Of a DNA stretch of 13,066 nt, positions 1 through 7,528 are shown in pieces. Location: NCBI GenBank assembly GCA_937870605.1, contig CALMZW010000038.1, positions 1-13,066 on the forward strand. The letters run 5' to 3'. Position 1 is the first letter of the stretch, and every line of letters begins with the position of its first letter. The notes under the pieces were generated by a model. The model was given only the letters and a program-made list of their open reading frames with translations, was not told the DNA's origin and ran no database searches. The translations under genes and the position numbers were made by a program. The DNA is from an uncultured Synergistaceae bacterium. GTDB lineage: Bacteria; Synergistota; Synergistia; Synergistales; Aminobacteriaceae.

Positions 1-1
1 C

Positions 2-664
2 GCCGTCGCCGCATCGTCACCGGTCGCAGACGTTCCGCCTCCGCCCGAGAAAGCGGCGGAACGTCCGGAACCGCGTAACGAAACACCCGCTGCGGCCCAG
101 GACACTGAAATGGTTCGCACTGCCGCTCCCCCGGGTCCGGAGCCCGAAAGAAGCGTCGAGCCCGCTCCGAAACCGCTTCGGGACATTCGCCCCGCGAAGA
201 AACCGACGCCGCGACGCAGGATTCCCGAGCAACGGCAAGCAAAAGCGCACGCGTCCCCGGCGCCGGACAAGTTTCCCGCTCGTCAGCTTCCCGCCGCATC
301 CGCCGAACCTGCCGATACGACGAACGCCGGAAACGATCCCGGGCGGCCGGCCCCTTCAAATCCTGCTTCCGGCGCGCCGGGCGACCGAGCGGAGCAAATT
401 CTTTCGATCTCCGAAGCGTCGCCCGTCCGCAGGACGCCTCCCGGCTATCCGCTCGCGTCACGGGTCCGCGGCGAGGAAGGGACGACAGTTCTCATCGCGC
501 AGGTCGCAAACGGGCGTGTTCTTTCCGTCACGGTCGAGACGTCCAGCGGGTTCGATCGTCTGGACGCGGCCGCACGTTTCGCGGTGCTGCGATGGACCTT
601 CGCCCCGAAGGAACCGCTTCGGGTCCGAATCCCCGTCTCGTTCCGGCTCACCGATGTGAAATGA
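2..664 (+). CDS. tonB: TonB energy-transducing protein, 5' end outside the window
   Basis: TonB transmits proton-motive force from the inner-membrane ExbB-ExbD complex to outer-membrane receptors. The frame is open from the window edge, so about 220 residues are visible and the N-terminal membrane anchor is missing. The first two thirds are a proline-, arginine- and alanine-rich low-complexity stretch (including a PPPP run near residue 14), as expected of the periplasm-spanning linker. The last 75-80 residues match the TonB C-terminal domain: a YP pair, then EEGTTVLIAQVANGRV, SSGFDRLDAAA and RWTFAP, ending SFRLTDVK. An internal ATG at 110 lies inside the linker and is not a sensible start. 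The gene converges on the importer ATPase with 18 bases between stops. The corrinoid receptor downstream is a plausible client, but TonB usually serves several receptors. ExbB/ExbD are not in the window. Confidence 0.88.
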   Translation, partial: AVAASSPVADVPPPPEKAAERPEPRNETPAAAQDTEMVRTAAPPGPEPERSVEPAPKPLRDIRPAKKPTPRRRIPEQRQAKAHASPAPDKFPARQLPAASAEPADTTNAGNDPGRPAPSNPASGAPGDRAEQILSISEASPVRRTPPGYPLASRVRGEEGTTVLIAQVANGRVLSVTVETSSGFDRLDAAARFAVLRWTFAPKEPLRVRIPVSFRLTDVK

Positions 665-682
665 GCTCCGGGAAGATCGCCT

Positions 683-1714
683 TTATCTGGATTCGTCCGG
701 CGTCGCTGCGGCGAAGCGCTTTCGAAGGCTCGCTGCGACCTCATCAAGAGAACCGAGGGACTCCCTTCCATCCGGGCCTTCGAGGATCCACGCCTCTCCC
801 GAAACGGAGCGCGCGAGCGACATGCGCGCCTCCCGTCTGTCGGTCGGAACGCCTCCGACGCGGCTGACGGTCCGGAGCGACATGCGAAAGAGGCGTTCGT
901 CCGTCCCCTTCGCGATATGGACCGGAATACGAGCGCCGTTGCGCAGCTCGAAGGTCCCGTCCAGCGGGTCATACCGCACGGAGCGCGACGAAAAGACGCG
1001 CTCCACGGCTCCGCTCAGAAGAAGGTCCTCCGGTCCGCCGACGATCACGCGCGACGGATCGGCCTTCGGATCGAAAAGCCACACGCGGTCCGCGTATCGC
1101 AGCGCGAGGTCCAGATCGTGCAGGGCCGCCACGACCGCCCGCCCCTCCGTCCACGCGACGTCCCGCAGAATACGGAGCACCTCGGCCCGATGCGTCAGGT
1201 CCAGATAGGTGGTCGGTTCATCCAGCAAAAGGACGTCCGATTCCTGGGCCAGCGCGCGGGCGATCGCTGCGCGCTGGCGTTCGCCGTCGCTGAGTTCCGG
1301 AAGGACTCTGTCTTCCCAGCCGGAAAGATCCATGACGGCCAGCGCCTTCCGGACAGCCGACAGATCCGCGTCCGACAGGCTCCCCTTCCAGTCGGTGAAC
1401 GGGTGCCGACCCAAGCGGACAAGCTCCCCCACCGTCATCCCGGGAATCGCGAGCGACTCGGTCAGGACCACGGCGATACGTGTCGAGACGGTCGCCCTCG
1501 AACACCGGCGCAGGGATCTCCCGTCGAGAAGGACGTCGCCCGAAAGCAGAGCGCCGAGCCCCGCGAGCGCGCGCAGCAACGTCGTCTTTCCGGCGCCGTT
1601 CGGACCGAGCAGGCAGATGAACTCCCCCGCTTCGACAGCGAGGTTCAGGTCCCGGACAAGAGAGACGGATCCGTATCCGATGGAGCCGTCCCGGACTGCA
1701 AGAACGGGCGTCAT
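683..1714 (-). CDS. BtuD/FecE-like ABC importer ATPase with C-terminal extension
   Basis: This is the cytoplasmic ATPase of a type II (BtuCD/FecCDE-class) importer, 343 aa. Visible motifs are Walker A GPNGAGKT (37-44), signature LSDGE (141-145), Walker B DVLLLDEPT (160-168) and the H-loop in ALHDLD (H199). The LSDGE signature is a common variant in siderophore-type ATPases. Where FhuC-type proteins have the Q-loop (LPQQ), this protein reads VLTE, so the usual glutamine is absent. The ABC domain ends near residue 250. About 90 further residues follow, which is longer than the roughly 255-residue E. coli FecE/BtuD class; their role is unknown. The ATG shares an ATGA overlap with the permease stop, indicating translational coupling. 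Substrate is inferred as a corrinoid from the neighbouring B12 riboswitch; the ATPase itself does not separate B12 from haem or siderophore systems. Confidence 0.9.
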   Translation of the reverse strand: MTPVLAVRDGSIGYGSVSLVRDLNLAVEAGEFICLLGPNGAGKTTLLRALAGLGALLSGDVLLDGRSLRRCSRATVSTRIAVVLTESLAIPGMTVGELVRLGRHPFTDWKGSLSDADLSAVRKALAVMDLSGWEDRVLPELSDGERQRAAIARALAQESDVLLLDEPTTYLDLTHRAEVLRILRDVAWTEGRAVVAALHDLDLALRYADRVWLFDPKADPSRVIVGGPEDLLLSGAVERVFSSRSVRYDPLDGTFELRNGARIPVHIAKGTDERLFRMSLRTVSRVGGVPTDRREARMSLARSVSGEAWILEGPDGRESLGSLDEVAASLRKRFAAATPDESR

Positions 1715-2736
1715 ATCCGGCTACGCCTTCCTCCGGCGAGGATGAGCCAGATGATGAAGGGGGCTCCGAGAAGCGACGTCACGACATTCAGCGGAATCAC
1801 CGTCGAACCGCCGAGGCGAGTCCCAAGATCCGCCAGCAGGGCGACGACTCCGCCGGCTGCGATGCCGAGCGGAAGGACGATCCTGTGATCGGTCGAGGAG
1901 GCCATCATCCGGCACATATGCGGCGCGGCGATGCCGATGAACGCGACCGGACCGCTCAGGGCGGTGGTCAGTCCCGCGAGAACGGACGCGACGCAGATGA
2001 CCGCGAAACGGATGAAGCGGACGTCCACGCCGAGGCTAGCGGCGTACGTCTCTCCCAGAAGAAGCGCGTTGCACGGCTTCATCAGCGGAATCGACGCGGC
2101 CAGAGCGACAATCATCACGACGCCGAGCCCCCGGACGCGATCCCAGCCGGACGATGCGAAACTGCCGAACCCCCAGGCCACATACCGCTGAACCTGGTCC
2201 GGAAGCGCCCAGCTCAGAAGCACGCTCACGAGCGCGCTGACCGCGAAGCCGAACATGACGCCGAACACGAGCAGCCCGGCTCCGTCGCGGACATGCCGCG
2301 CCGCCGCAAGAACGACGCTCATCGAGAGGAGCGCGCCGAGAATCGCCCCGCCGCCCAGCCCGAGATCCAGCAGAGGCGACGCCCCGAATCCGGCGAACGC
2401 CTTCGCGCCGAGAATCGAAAGAGCGACTCCAAGGCTCGCTCCGGACGTCACGCCGAGGACATCCGGACCCGCAAGGGGGTTTCGGAAGAGCGTCTGCATC
2501 AGAATGCCGCTGACGGAAAGCGCCGCGCCGCAGAGCAGCGCCGATACGGCCCGGGGCAACCGGACGTCAATGACGATTCTGGTTGCCCCCGCATCGGGCG
2601 GCAGTCGGCCCGACAGCGCGGCGACGACATTTCCGGCCGACACGAACGAGGTCCCCCAGAACAGTTCGGCGACGAAAAGACCTGCGGCCAGAACGACGAA
2701 AAGCGAGAGCAGATGACGGCGGATACGGTCTTTCAC
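1711..2736 (-). CDS. BtuC/FecCD-family ABC importer permease
   Basis: Inner-membrane permease of the FecCD family, 341 aa from the chosen GTG start, rich in hydrophobic segments. Family landmarks are RNPLAGPDVLGVTSGAS (85-101), GPVAFIGIAAPHMCRM (262-277) and the C-terminal TSLLGAPFIIWLIL (320-333). The open frame continues upstream to 3144, but that stretch overlaps the binding-protein gene, is arginine/proline-rich and has no membrane character. The GTG at 2736-2734 forms a GTGA overlap with the binding-protein stop and has a GGAAGGGCGG stretch just upstream, so I take it as the start. The order binding protein, permease, ATPase with overlapping ends implies one polycistronic transcript. The transported corrinoid is inferred from context. 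Confidence 0.9.
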   Translation of the reverse strand: MKDRIRRHLLSLFVVLAAGLFVAELFWGTSFVSAGNVVAALSGRLPPDAGATRIVIDVRLPRAVSALLCGAALSVSGILMQTLFRNPLAGPDVLGVTSGASLGVALSILGAKAFAGFGASPLLDLGLGGGAILGALLSMSVVLAAARHVRDGAGLLVFGVMFGFAVSALVSVLLSWALPDQVQRYVAWGFGSFASSGWDRVRGLGVVMIVALAASIPLMKPCNALLLGETYAASLGVDVRFIRFAVICVASVLAGLTTALSGPVAFIGIAAPHMCRMMASSTDHRIVLPLGIAAGGVVALLADLGTRLGGSTVIPLNVVTSLLGAPFIIWLILAGGRRSRI

Positions 2737-3869
2737 CGGGGACCGCCCTTCCAGTCGAGCTTTCTGTAGTAGTACAGGCGATGCCCGGGAAGCAGCTCCG
2801 GGTGAAGGATCGAAATGAGGTCGGCGAGGATCAGATCCGGCCGGAGGGTTCCGCTCTCGTGGAAGTCCGACCCGCCCGATTCCGTCGTCCGGGCGTTGTT
2901 GTTGAAGACGCGATCTTCGCGGAAGGGCCTGAAATCCCCGTATCGCGAGTCCTGCAGGATGCCGTCGTCGAGCGATGTCCACGCGCCCGGGTTCAGCCAG
3001 AAACGCGCATTCGCGGACGCGGCCGCGACCGTTTCGAAATCGACGGGAGCGCTCCACGTCCGTTCGCTCCTGTCGAGAAGATATTCTCCCCCCGCGTCGC
3101 GGATCAGTATTGCCGGCCAGCTCATTCCTCCCGGAACGTGCCACACGCCGTTGAACGAGTCGTTCACGAGAACGCCGGGCTTGTCGGGAAGGACGGACGC
3201 GCGGGCGGCCAGGGATTCGTAGGACGAGCGGATCTTTTCGTACCGTTCATCGGCCGCCCCGACCCGGTCGAACAACAGACCGAAGACCCGGATCCATTCC
3301 ACCCGTCCCAGGGGGTGGATCTCCGAAAACTCGGAAATCAGCACGACGGACAGGCCGAAAGACTCCAGTCTCCGAAGCGTCTCGAGTTCGTCGGGAGTGC
3401 TCGCGTACGCGAAGACCACTTCCGGAGCGAGCGAGAGGATCCTTTCCGGATCCGGCGAATTTCCCGGGCCGAGATCCGCCGTTCGCGTCGCGTCGAGCGC
3501 GCGGGTGTAGACAAACGAACGCCAGCACTGTCCGAGAAGGCCCCGAAGGCCGTCCATCTCCTCGAGAAAAGGGATGAGCGTCGTCGACATATTGCAGTAT
3601 GTCCGCACCGGGACGCGGATCACGCGACCCGGCGGCAGATCCGGGGGCAATGGGATGTCCCTCGGGACGAGGATGTAGATATTGTCTCCCGATGCGCCGG
3701 GAACCGGGTTGCGAACCCGCAGCCGCACCCACGGACCGTCACGTTCGATCATGACGTTCCCGGCCTTCGCAAGCGGAACGGGGCGTGCTTCCGCCCGCGA
3801 TATTCCGCAGGCGAACAACACGAGAACAAGCGAAAGCGCCGACAGGAAGCGGGTTCTTTTTCGATTCAT
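2733..3869 (-). CDS. BtuF-like periplasmic substrate-binding protein of the ABC importer
   Basis: Binding protein that should deliver its ligand to the downstream permease/ATPase, 378 aa. The start at 3869 gives a clean signal peptide (MNRKRTRF, a hydrophobic core to about residue 20, then SRAEA as a signal peptidase I site) and has GAAGGGAA a few bases upstream; an in-frame start at 3932 would add 21 charged residues. C21 follows LFA, a weak lipobox, so a lipoprotein is possible. After about 65 residues comes a TroA/BtuF-type helical-backbone fold: PDPERILSLAPEVVFAY (139-155), HPLGRVEWIRVFGLLF (185-200) and WLNPG (291-295), ending in RPDLILADLISILHPELLPG. This resembles iron-complex/cobalamin binding proteins. 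It is transcribed divergently from the riboswitch-controlled receptor, which is why I favour a corrinoid ligand; haem or ferric siderophore cannot be excluded by sequence. Confidence 0.86.
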   Translation of the reverse strand: MNRKRTRFLSALSLVLVLFACGISRAEARPVPLAKAGNVMIERDGPWVRLRVRNPVPGASGDNIYILVPRDIPLPPDLPPGRVIRVPVRTYCNMSTTLIPFLEEMDGLRGLLGQCWRSFVYTRALDATRTADLGPGNSPDPERILSLAPEVVFAYASTPDELETLRRLESFGLSVVLISEFSEIHPLGRVEWIRVFGLLFDRVGAADERYEKIRSSYESLAARASVLPDKPGVLVNDSFNGVWHVPGGMSWPAILIRDAGGEYLLDRSERTWSAPVDFETVAAASANARFWLNPGAWTSLDDGILQDSRYGDFRPFREDRVFNNNARTTESGGSDFHESGTLRPDLILADLISILHPELLPGHRLYYYRKLDWKGGPR

Positions 3870-3898
3870 GCGTTTCCCTTCGATCTGTGCCCGCCGGA

Positions 3899-3928
3899 TT
3901 GACGAGCTGTCGGTCCGACGGATAGAAT
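3899..3928 (+). promoter_or_regulatory. Sigma-70-type promoter for the riboswitch/receptor transcript
   Basis: TTGACG (3899-3904) and TAGAAT (3923-3928) are separated by 18 bases and each match the consensus at 5 of 6 positions. The predicted start near 3935 lies about 16 bases before the first aptamer stem, so the whole riboswitch would be transcribed. Confidence 0.65.
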
Positions 3929-3930
3929 AC

Positions 3931-3939
3931 ATAAAAGCA
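3931..3939 (-). promoter_or_regulatory. Candidate extended -10 promoter for the importer operon
   Basis: Reading the minus strand, TGC-TTTTAT is an extended -10 with a 4/6 match to TATAAT. No good -35 is visible upstream. Transcription would start near 3924, giving a leader of about 55 nt before the ATG at 3869. It is nearly the same sequence as the candidate promoter at 7520-7528. Confidence 0.4.
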
Positions 3940-3950
3940 TATCATACGCG

Positions 3951-4087
3951 TGTCCGGTGCTCGGGAATCCAGTACAAAGCTGGAGCGGCCCCGCCACTGT
4001 ATCCGGGACGAATCCGCATAACGCCACCGATCCAAAGTCGGGAAGGCGCGGAGGAGGCGGAACGGAAGCCAGGAGACCGGCCGGACA
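3951..4087 (+). ncRNA. Cobalamin riboswitch aptamer (B12 element)
   Basis: This RNA element senses adenosyl- or other cobalamins and normally switches off uptake genes when B12 is plentiful. The outer stem pairs TGTCCGG (3951-3957) with CCGGACA (4081-4087). The conserved core reads GGGAATCCAG...CTGGAGCGG, followed by CCCGCCACTGT (3990-4000). The B12 box near the 3' end reads AGCCAGGAGACCGGCC (4067-4082), a close match to the family pattern. Spacing and order are those of the known class. It lies between a promoter at 3899-3928 and a terminator at 4162-4201, so control of the BtuB-like receptor by premature termination is the simplest reading. It does not lie on the transcript of the divergent importer genes. 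Confidence 0.93.
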
Positions 4088-4161
4088 TGTTGACCTGTAT
4101 GAAGCGCGAGGGCGCGACACAGCGTGGAAACCCGGTTTGTGTGGGAGATATCCATACGGCT

Positions 4162-4201
4162 AGGGGGAGCCTGTTGTCTACAGGTTCCCCCTCTTTTTTT
4201 T
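4162..4201 (+). terminator. Intrinsic terminator, riboswitch expression platform
   Basis: A 13-bp stem pairs AGGGGGAGCCTGT (4162-4174) with ACAGGTTCCCCCT (4180-4192), with one G-T wobble and a TGTCT loop, followed by eight Ts (4194-4201). It lies immediately before the receptor Shine-Dalgarno. An ACCTGT at 4093-4098, just after the aptamer, could pair with ACAGGT at the start of the terminator 3' arm and act as a short antiterminator. Confidence 0.9.
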
Positions 4202-4220
4202 CCAGGGAGGGAGTTGCGTT

Positions 4221-6131
4221 ATGAAGTATCGTTATCGGCTTTTTCTTCTGTGTACGGGGTTTTTGTCCTTATTTTGGGCGAACCCCGCATGGTCCAATGC
4301 GCCGGAGGTCGTTTCGCTTCCGGAAGTGGTCGTTACGGGGAGCCGGATCGCCGGGTCGATGGACGAGATCGCAAGTCCGACCTATGTCATTTCGAGCGCG
4401 GACATCGTCGCGACAGGGGCGCGGACGGTCGCGGACGTTCTCATCTCGCGCGTTCCGGGCGTCAGCCAGTCGAACCGAATGGGGTGGGCCCAGGACGCTG
4501 AGGTCAGCGTCCGCGGCCTCACGACGCAAATGCTCGTCCTCGTCGACGGCATCCCCTTCTATCGCCCCACGCATGTCGCCGGCGGCGCGTCGATCGACCT
4601 GCATTCCATCCCGGTCGAAAGCATCGAACGCATCGAAGTCGTCAAGGGCGCCGGATCCGCAATGTACGGATCCCTCGCGGCCGCAGGAGTCATCAACATC
4701 ATCACCCGGAAGGGAGACGAACGCGGCGGAAGCCTGACCGTCGAAGCCGGTCCGGACGGACTCCGGCGATACGCGGCGACGGCCGCCGCATCGAACGATA
4801 TCTTCCGCGTGCAGGCGTACGCGGAACGGACCGAAGAGGGGCGGCGACGGATCTACAAAACGACCGACGAAGGCGGAAAGCTCTACTATTCCGACGGATA
4901 CGAGGGCGACGCGGGCGGCGTCACGATCTCGCGGGGCCCCTGGTCGTTCAAGGCCGAGGCGGGAAGGTATACGAACACCTTCGAGGACGCCTCTTCCCCG
5001 ACATACACGCCGCCGTACACGGCTGTCGTCAATACGGAAGAAAAGACGTATTCGCGGTACGCGCTCTCGTACGCAGGAGAGCGGATCCACGCGCTTCTCG
5101 GGTACGACATCCAGAAACGGGAATACGAACATATCCCCGGATGCTCGTATGACGACCGGAGCCTGACGGCCGACATCTATACTCCCTTCCGGATCGGTTC
5201 GGCGCGGGCGGTCGGAGGGGTCTTCTACCGCAGGGAATGGACGACCTTCCGCGAGGAACTCGCCGAAAGCGAAAAGGACCACTCGCGGAGCAACATCGCC
5301 CCGTATCTCGAGGTTTCCCTTCCCGCCGGCGATGTCGTCGTCAACGCCGGTCTTCGCTACGAATTCTGGGATCAGGAAGACGCGGAAAACCACAGGGAGC
5401 TGATGCCGAAGCTCAGCCTCGAATATCAGTCGCCGGGAGGACAGACGTGGTATCTTTCGGCCGGACGTTTCTTCGCGATGCCGAGCTTTTACGAACTCTA
5501 CACGACGAACACGATGTGGCTCGTCAAGGGCAACCCCGACCTGAAGCCGGAAAAAGGGTGGAGCTACGACGCGGGCGTCCGCGGCAAGGACTCGCGGGGG
5601 AGCTGGCAGATCGGCGCGTTCGCGATGTTCATGGATGACAAGATCGTCTATGTGACCGATCCGGCGACATTCGAGGGAACGTACGACAACGTCGCGGAGT
5701 TCCGCTCCTACGGCATCGAGGCGGAGCGGACCTGGACGCTGGGAGGCCCGTACTCGGCGCGGCTTTCCGGAACCTGGATGCGCGCGGAGGAACGGGACAG
5801 CGCCGGAGACGACTGGCGACGATCCCTGCGCACCCCGGAATGGACCGTTCAGGGAGCGCTCCGATACGACCGGCGGCCCTGGTCGGCGGAACTCGCCCTG
5901 CGCTATATCGACGACCGGCCGTTCAACGCGGGCGGCGGCGCCGACGGCTCCTCGTTCCTGACGGACCTGTCCCTCGAATGGAATTCGCCCGTCACGAAGA
6001 GCGGCGCGAGTCAGAGGATCCGGCTCTCCTGCCTCAACGTCTTCGACGAAGCGTACGACTACACTTCTCTCAACCGGGTCTATCTCGCCCCGGAGAGAAG
6101 CTTCCTGCTGACCTGGTCGACGACGTTCTGA
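4221..6131 (+). CDS. btuB: TonB-dependent outer-membrane receptor, BtuB-like (corrinoid uptake)
   Basis: A 636-aa outer-membrane transporter taking up its ligand with TonB energy. Residues 1-25 are a signal peptide, with likely cleavage after AWS. A TonB-box-like LPEVVVTG lies at 33-40. The plug domain follows (about 45-165), with ISRVPGV, VSVRGL, VLVDGIP, IERIEVVKGAGSAMYGS and GVINIITRKG. The remaining approximately 470 residues are aromatic-rich alternating strands typical of a 22-stranded barrel, including ASPSFYELYT-like AMPSFYELYT and NPDLKPEKGWSYDAG, and the protein ends in phenylalanine as barrel proteins do. Length is close to E. coli BtuB. GGGAGGGAG lies 8 bases before the ATG. The cobalamin riboswitch in its leader is the main reason for naming a corrinoid substrate. 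It converges on the HD-GYP gene with 3 bases between stops. Confidence 0.92.
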   Translation: MKYRYRLFLLCTGFLSLFWANPAWSNAPEVVSLPEVVVTGSRIAGSMDEIASPTYVISSADIVATGARTVADVLISRVPGVSQSNRMGWAQDAEVSVRGLTTQMLVLVDGIPFYRPTHVAGGASIDLHSIPVESIERIEVVKGAGSAMYGSLAAAGVINIITRKGDERGGSLTVEAGPDGLRRYAATAAASNDIFRVQAYAERTEEGRRRIYKTTDEGGKLYYSDGYEGDAGGVTISRGPWSFKAEAGRYTNTFEDASSPTYTPPYTAVVNTEEKTYSRYALSYAGERIHALLGYDIQKREYEHIPGCSYDDRSLTADIYTPFRIGSARAVGGVFYRREWTTFREELAESEKDHSRSNIAPYLEVSLPAGDVVVNAGLRYEFWDQEDAENHRELMPKLSLEYQSPGGQTWYLSAGRFFAMPSFYELYTTNTMWLVKGNPDLKPEKGWSYDAGVRGKDSRGSWQIGAFAMFMDDKIVYVTDPATFEGTYDNVAEFRSYGIEAERTWTLGGPYSARLSGTWMRAEERDSAGDDWRRSLRTPEWTVQGALRYDRRPWSAELALRYIDDRPFNAGGGADGSSFLTDLSLEWNSPVTKSGASQRIRLSCLNVFDEAYDYTSLNRVYLAPERSFLLTWSTTF

Positions 6132-6134
6132 CCG

Positions 6135-7433
6135 TTACATGGGGTTGTGCAGGGTAAGCAGCGAACGGAATTCGGGCGGAAAGGTCTTCTGAAGCAGGAC
6201 GTCCCAGTTTGAAACGGCATACAGCGGCGGGAGACTTCCGCCGCTTTCTTTCCGGATCGCATCGAGGAACGGGCAGGGCGTTTTTTCGCGCAACAGCTGC
6301 TCCATTCTCGCCTTGAGGTTGACGATCGACGTCACGCCGAAACAGATGGTCTCCTGCGATTTCCGGAGGTCCACCGCACGTCCCGGCATCTCCGATCCGC
6401 TTTCGACGAACGACGCCAACACCAGGCACACCGGTTTGTCTTTCATCGTTCTGTCTTCTTCGATCACCGCGACAAGCAGTCCGTTCCCGAGGGCCAGGAT
6501 GCTGCCCGACGGATACGAAACGGCCACGTCTCCGATCAGCGCGGCCAGTTCGGGATCGAACATGCTTCCGGCTCCATCCCGCACGATGCGTACGGCCTCG
6601 GCGGGCAGGTAGGCCTCGCGGTAGGGGCGGTTGCTCACCATGGCGTCGTAGCTGTCCGCGATGGAGACGATCCGAACGAGAACCGGAATGCGCTTCCCCA
6701 GGATCCTCCGCCCTTCGTACCCGCCGTAGCCCTTGCCGTCCCAGTGCTGGTGATGGTTCAGAACGACCGCGCGCGACATCGGGCTGATGATGTCGAACTG
6801 ACGGACGATGCGGAGCCCTTCGAGCGGGTGCCGCCGCACCATTTCCCATTCCCTGGGGTCGAGCGGCGTTCTCTTGTTGAGGACGTCGAGCGGGAGCATC
6901 ATCTTTCCGATATCGTGAAAGAGCGCGCCCATGCCGAGGTTTCTGTAGCCGGGCGTTTCGAGGCGCAGGAGTTCCCTTTCCCCGGCCCTTTTGGCGAGGA
7001 CGAGCGCAGCGACCATCACGCCCACCGAGTGCTCCAGCGTGTAATGATCGTGCTCCGCGATGGTCCCGATGCCGCAGAGCACCGCGTTCGGGTCGGAACA
7101 GACGTCGTCGATGATCTCCTGAATAAGTTCCTGGATTTCCTGGATGGCGGTGCGTCGGATGGAGCGGTTCGAGGCGACGGCGTCGAGAATGCCGCGCATT
7201 TTGTCTCGCATTCGTTCGAGGGATTCCGGAAGCGGCGCCGAAACATCCGCGCTTATGTGCTCCCCGTCCAGTGCGATAAAACACGCTTCGATTCCCCTGC
7301 GCGCCAGTTTTCGTATCGTCTTGTCGTCCAGAACGGCCCCGGCGGAGAGCAAGACCTGCGCCCCGCTCCCCATGAGAGGACGCGCGAGAATCATTCCGGG
7401 TTTGAGGTTATCGATAGTAACGATCATAGGCAT
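6135..7433 (-). CDS. HD-GYP domain protein, probable cyclic-di-GMP phosphodiesterase
   Basis: A 432-aa cytoplasmic protein; no signal peptide or membrane segment is seen. The N-terminal 55 residues (IDNLKPGMILARPL... VLLSAGAVLDDKTIRKLARRGI) form the small domain often placed before HD-GYP modules. The HD-GYP core spans about 115-300: H135 in LEHSVGV, HD at 173-174 in LFHDIGK, H202 in RRHPLEG, the HH pair at 227-228 in LNHHQHWDGKGYGG, and D260 in SIADSYDAM. These are the expected metal ligands. The signature triplet is GYG (235-237) rather than GYP. The C-terminal 130 residues begin YPSGSILALGNG, a frequent sequel in this family. Known HD-GYP enzymes hydrolyse c-di-GMP to GMP or pGpG. The target process cannot be told from the neighbours. 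The ATG at 7433 is preferred over one at 7427 because a weak GGGAAAAGA lies upstream. Confidence 0.9.
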   Translation of the reverse strand: MPMIVTIDNLKPGMILARPLMGSGAQVLLSAGAVLDDKTIRKLARRGIEACFIALDGEHISADVSAPLPESLERMRDKMRGILDAVASNRSIRRTAIQEIQELIQEIIDDVCSDPNAVLCGIGTIAEHDHYTLEHSVGVMVAALVLAKRAGERELLRLETPGYRNLGMGALFHDIGKMMLPLDVLNKRTPLDPREWEMVRRHPLEGLRIVRQFDIISPMSRAVVLNHHQHWDGKGYGGYEGRRILGKRIPVLVRIVSIADSYDAMVSNRPYREAYLPAEAVRIVRDGAGSMFDPELAALIGDVAVSYPSGSILALGNGLLVAVIEEDRTMKDKPVCLVLASFVESGSEMPGRAVDLRKSQETICFGVTSIVNLKARMEQLLREKTPCPFLDAIRKESGGSLPPLYAVSNWDVLLQKTFPPEFRSLLTLHNPM

Positions 7434-7519
7434 ACGTCATCTTTTCCCAGCACGACAGAACAACCGTCATAGCCGCATAGGATGGTTTTCGTCGGATTCC
7501 GGCGCATTCTCGCATACAT

Positions 7520-7528
7520 ATTAAAGCA
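7520..7528 (-). promoter_or_regulatory. Candidate extended -10 promoter for the HD-GYP gene
   Basis: Reading the minus strand, TGC-TTTAAT matches an extended -10 (5/6 to TATAAT). No clear -35 is seen. The start would be near 7513, leaving a leader of about 80 nt. The 178 bases between the HD-GYP and permease genes contain no convincing terminator or small gene. Confidence 0.42.

Noticed and set aside
2737..3144. N-terminal extension of the permease up to 3144
   Set aside because: It overlaps the binding-protein gene almost entirely and has no membrane segment; the GTG at 2736 with a GTGA overlap is a far better start.
3867..3869. Binding protein as a lipoprotein (C21)
   Set aside because: LFA-C is a poor lipobox because of Phe at -2, and a good signal peptidase I site follows; left as a possibility only.
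2583..3902. A 439-codon plus-strand open frame opposite the binding-protein gene
   Set aside because: Arginine/proline-rich translation with no fold or motif; it lies antisense to a well-supported gene and across its junction with the permease. Long antisense frames are expected in GC-rich coding DNA.
3921..3946. Possible Fur box in the AT-rich region GATAGAATAC...GCATATC
   Set aside because: Only the outer GATA/TATC ends are symmetric; the inner bases do not fit the 19-bp Fur consensus, and the AT content is explained by two -10 elements.
4269..5393. A 374-codon minus-strand open frame inside the receptor gene
   Set aside because: Antisense shadow of the TonB-dependent receptor, with an aspartate/arginine-rich translation lacking motifs.
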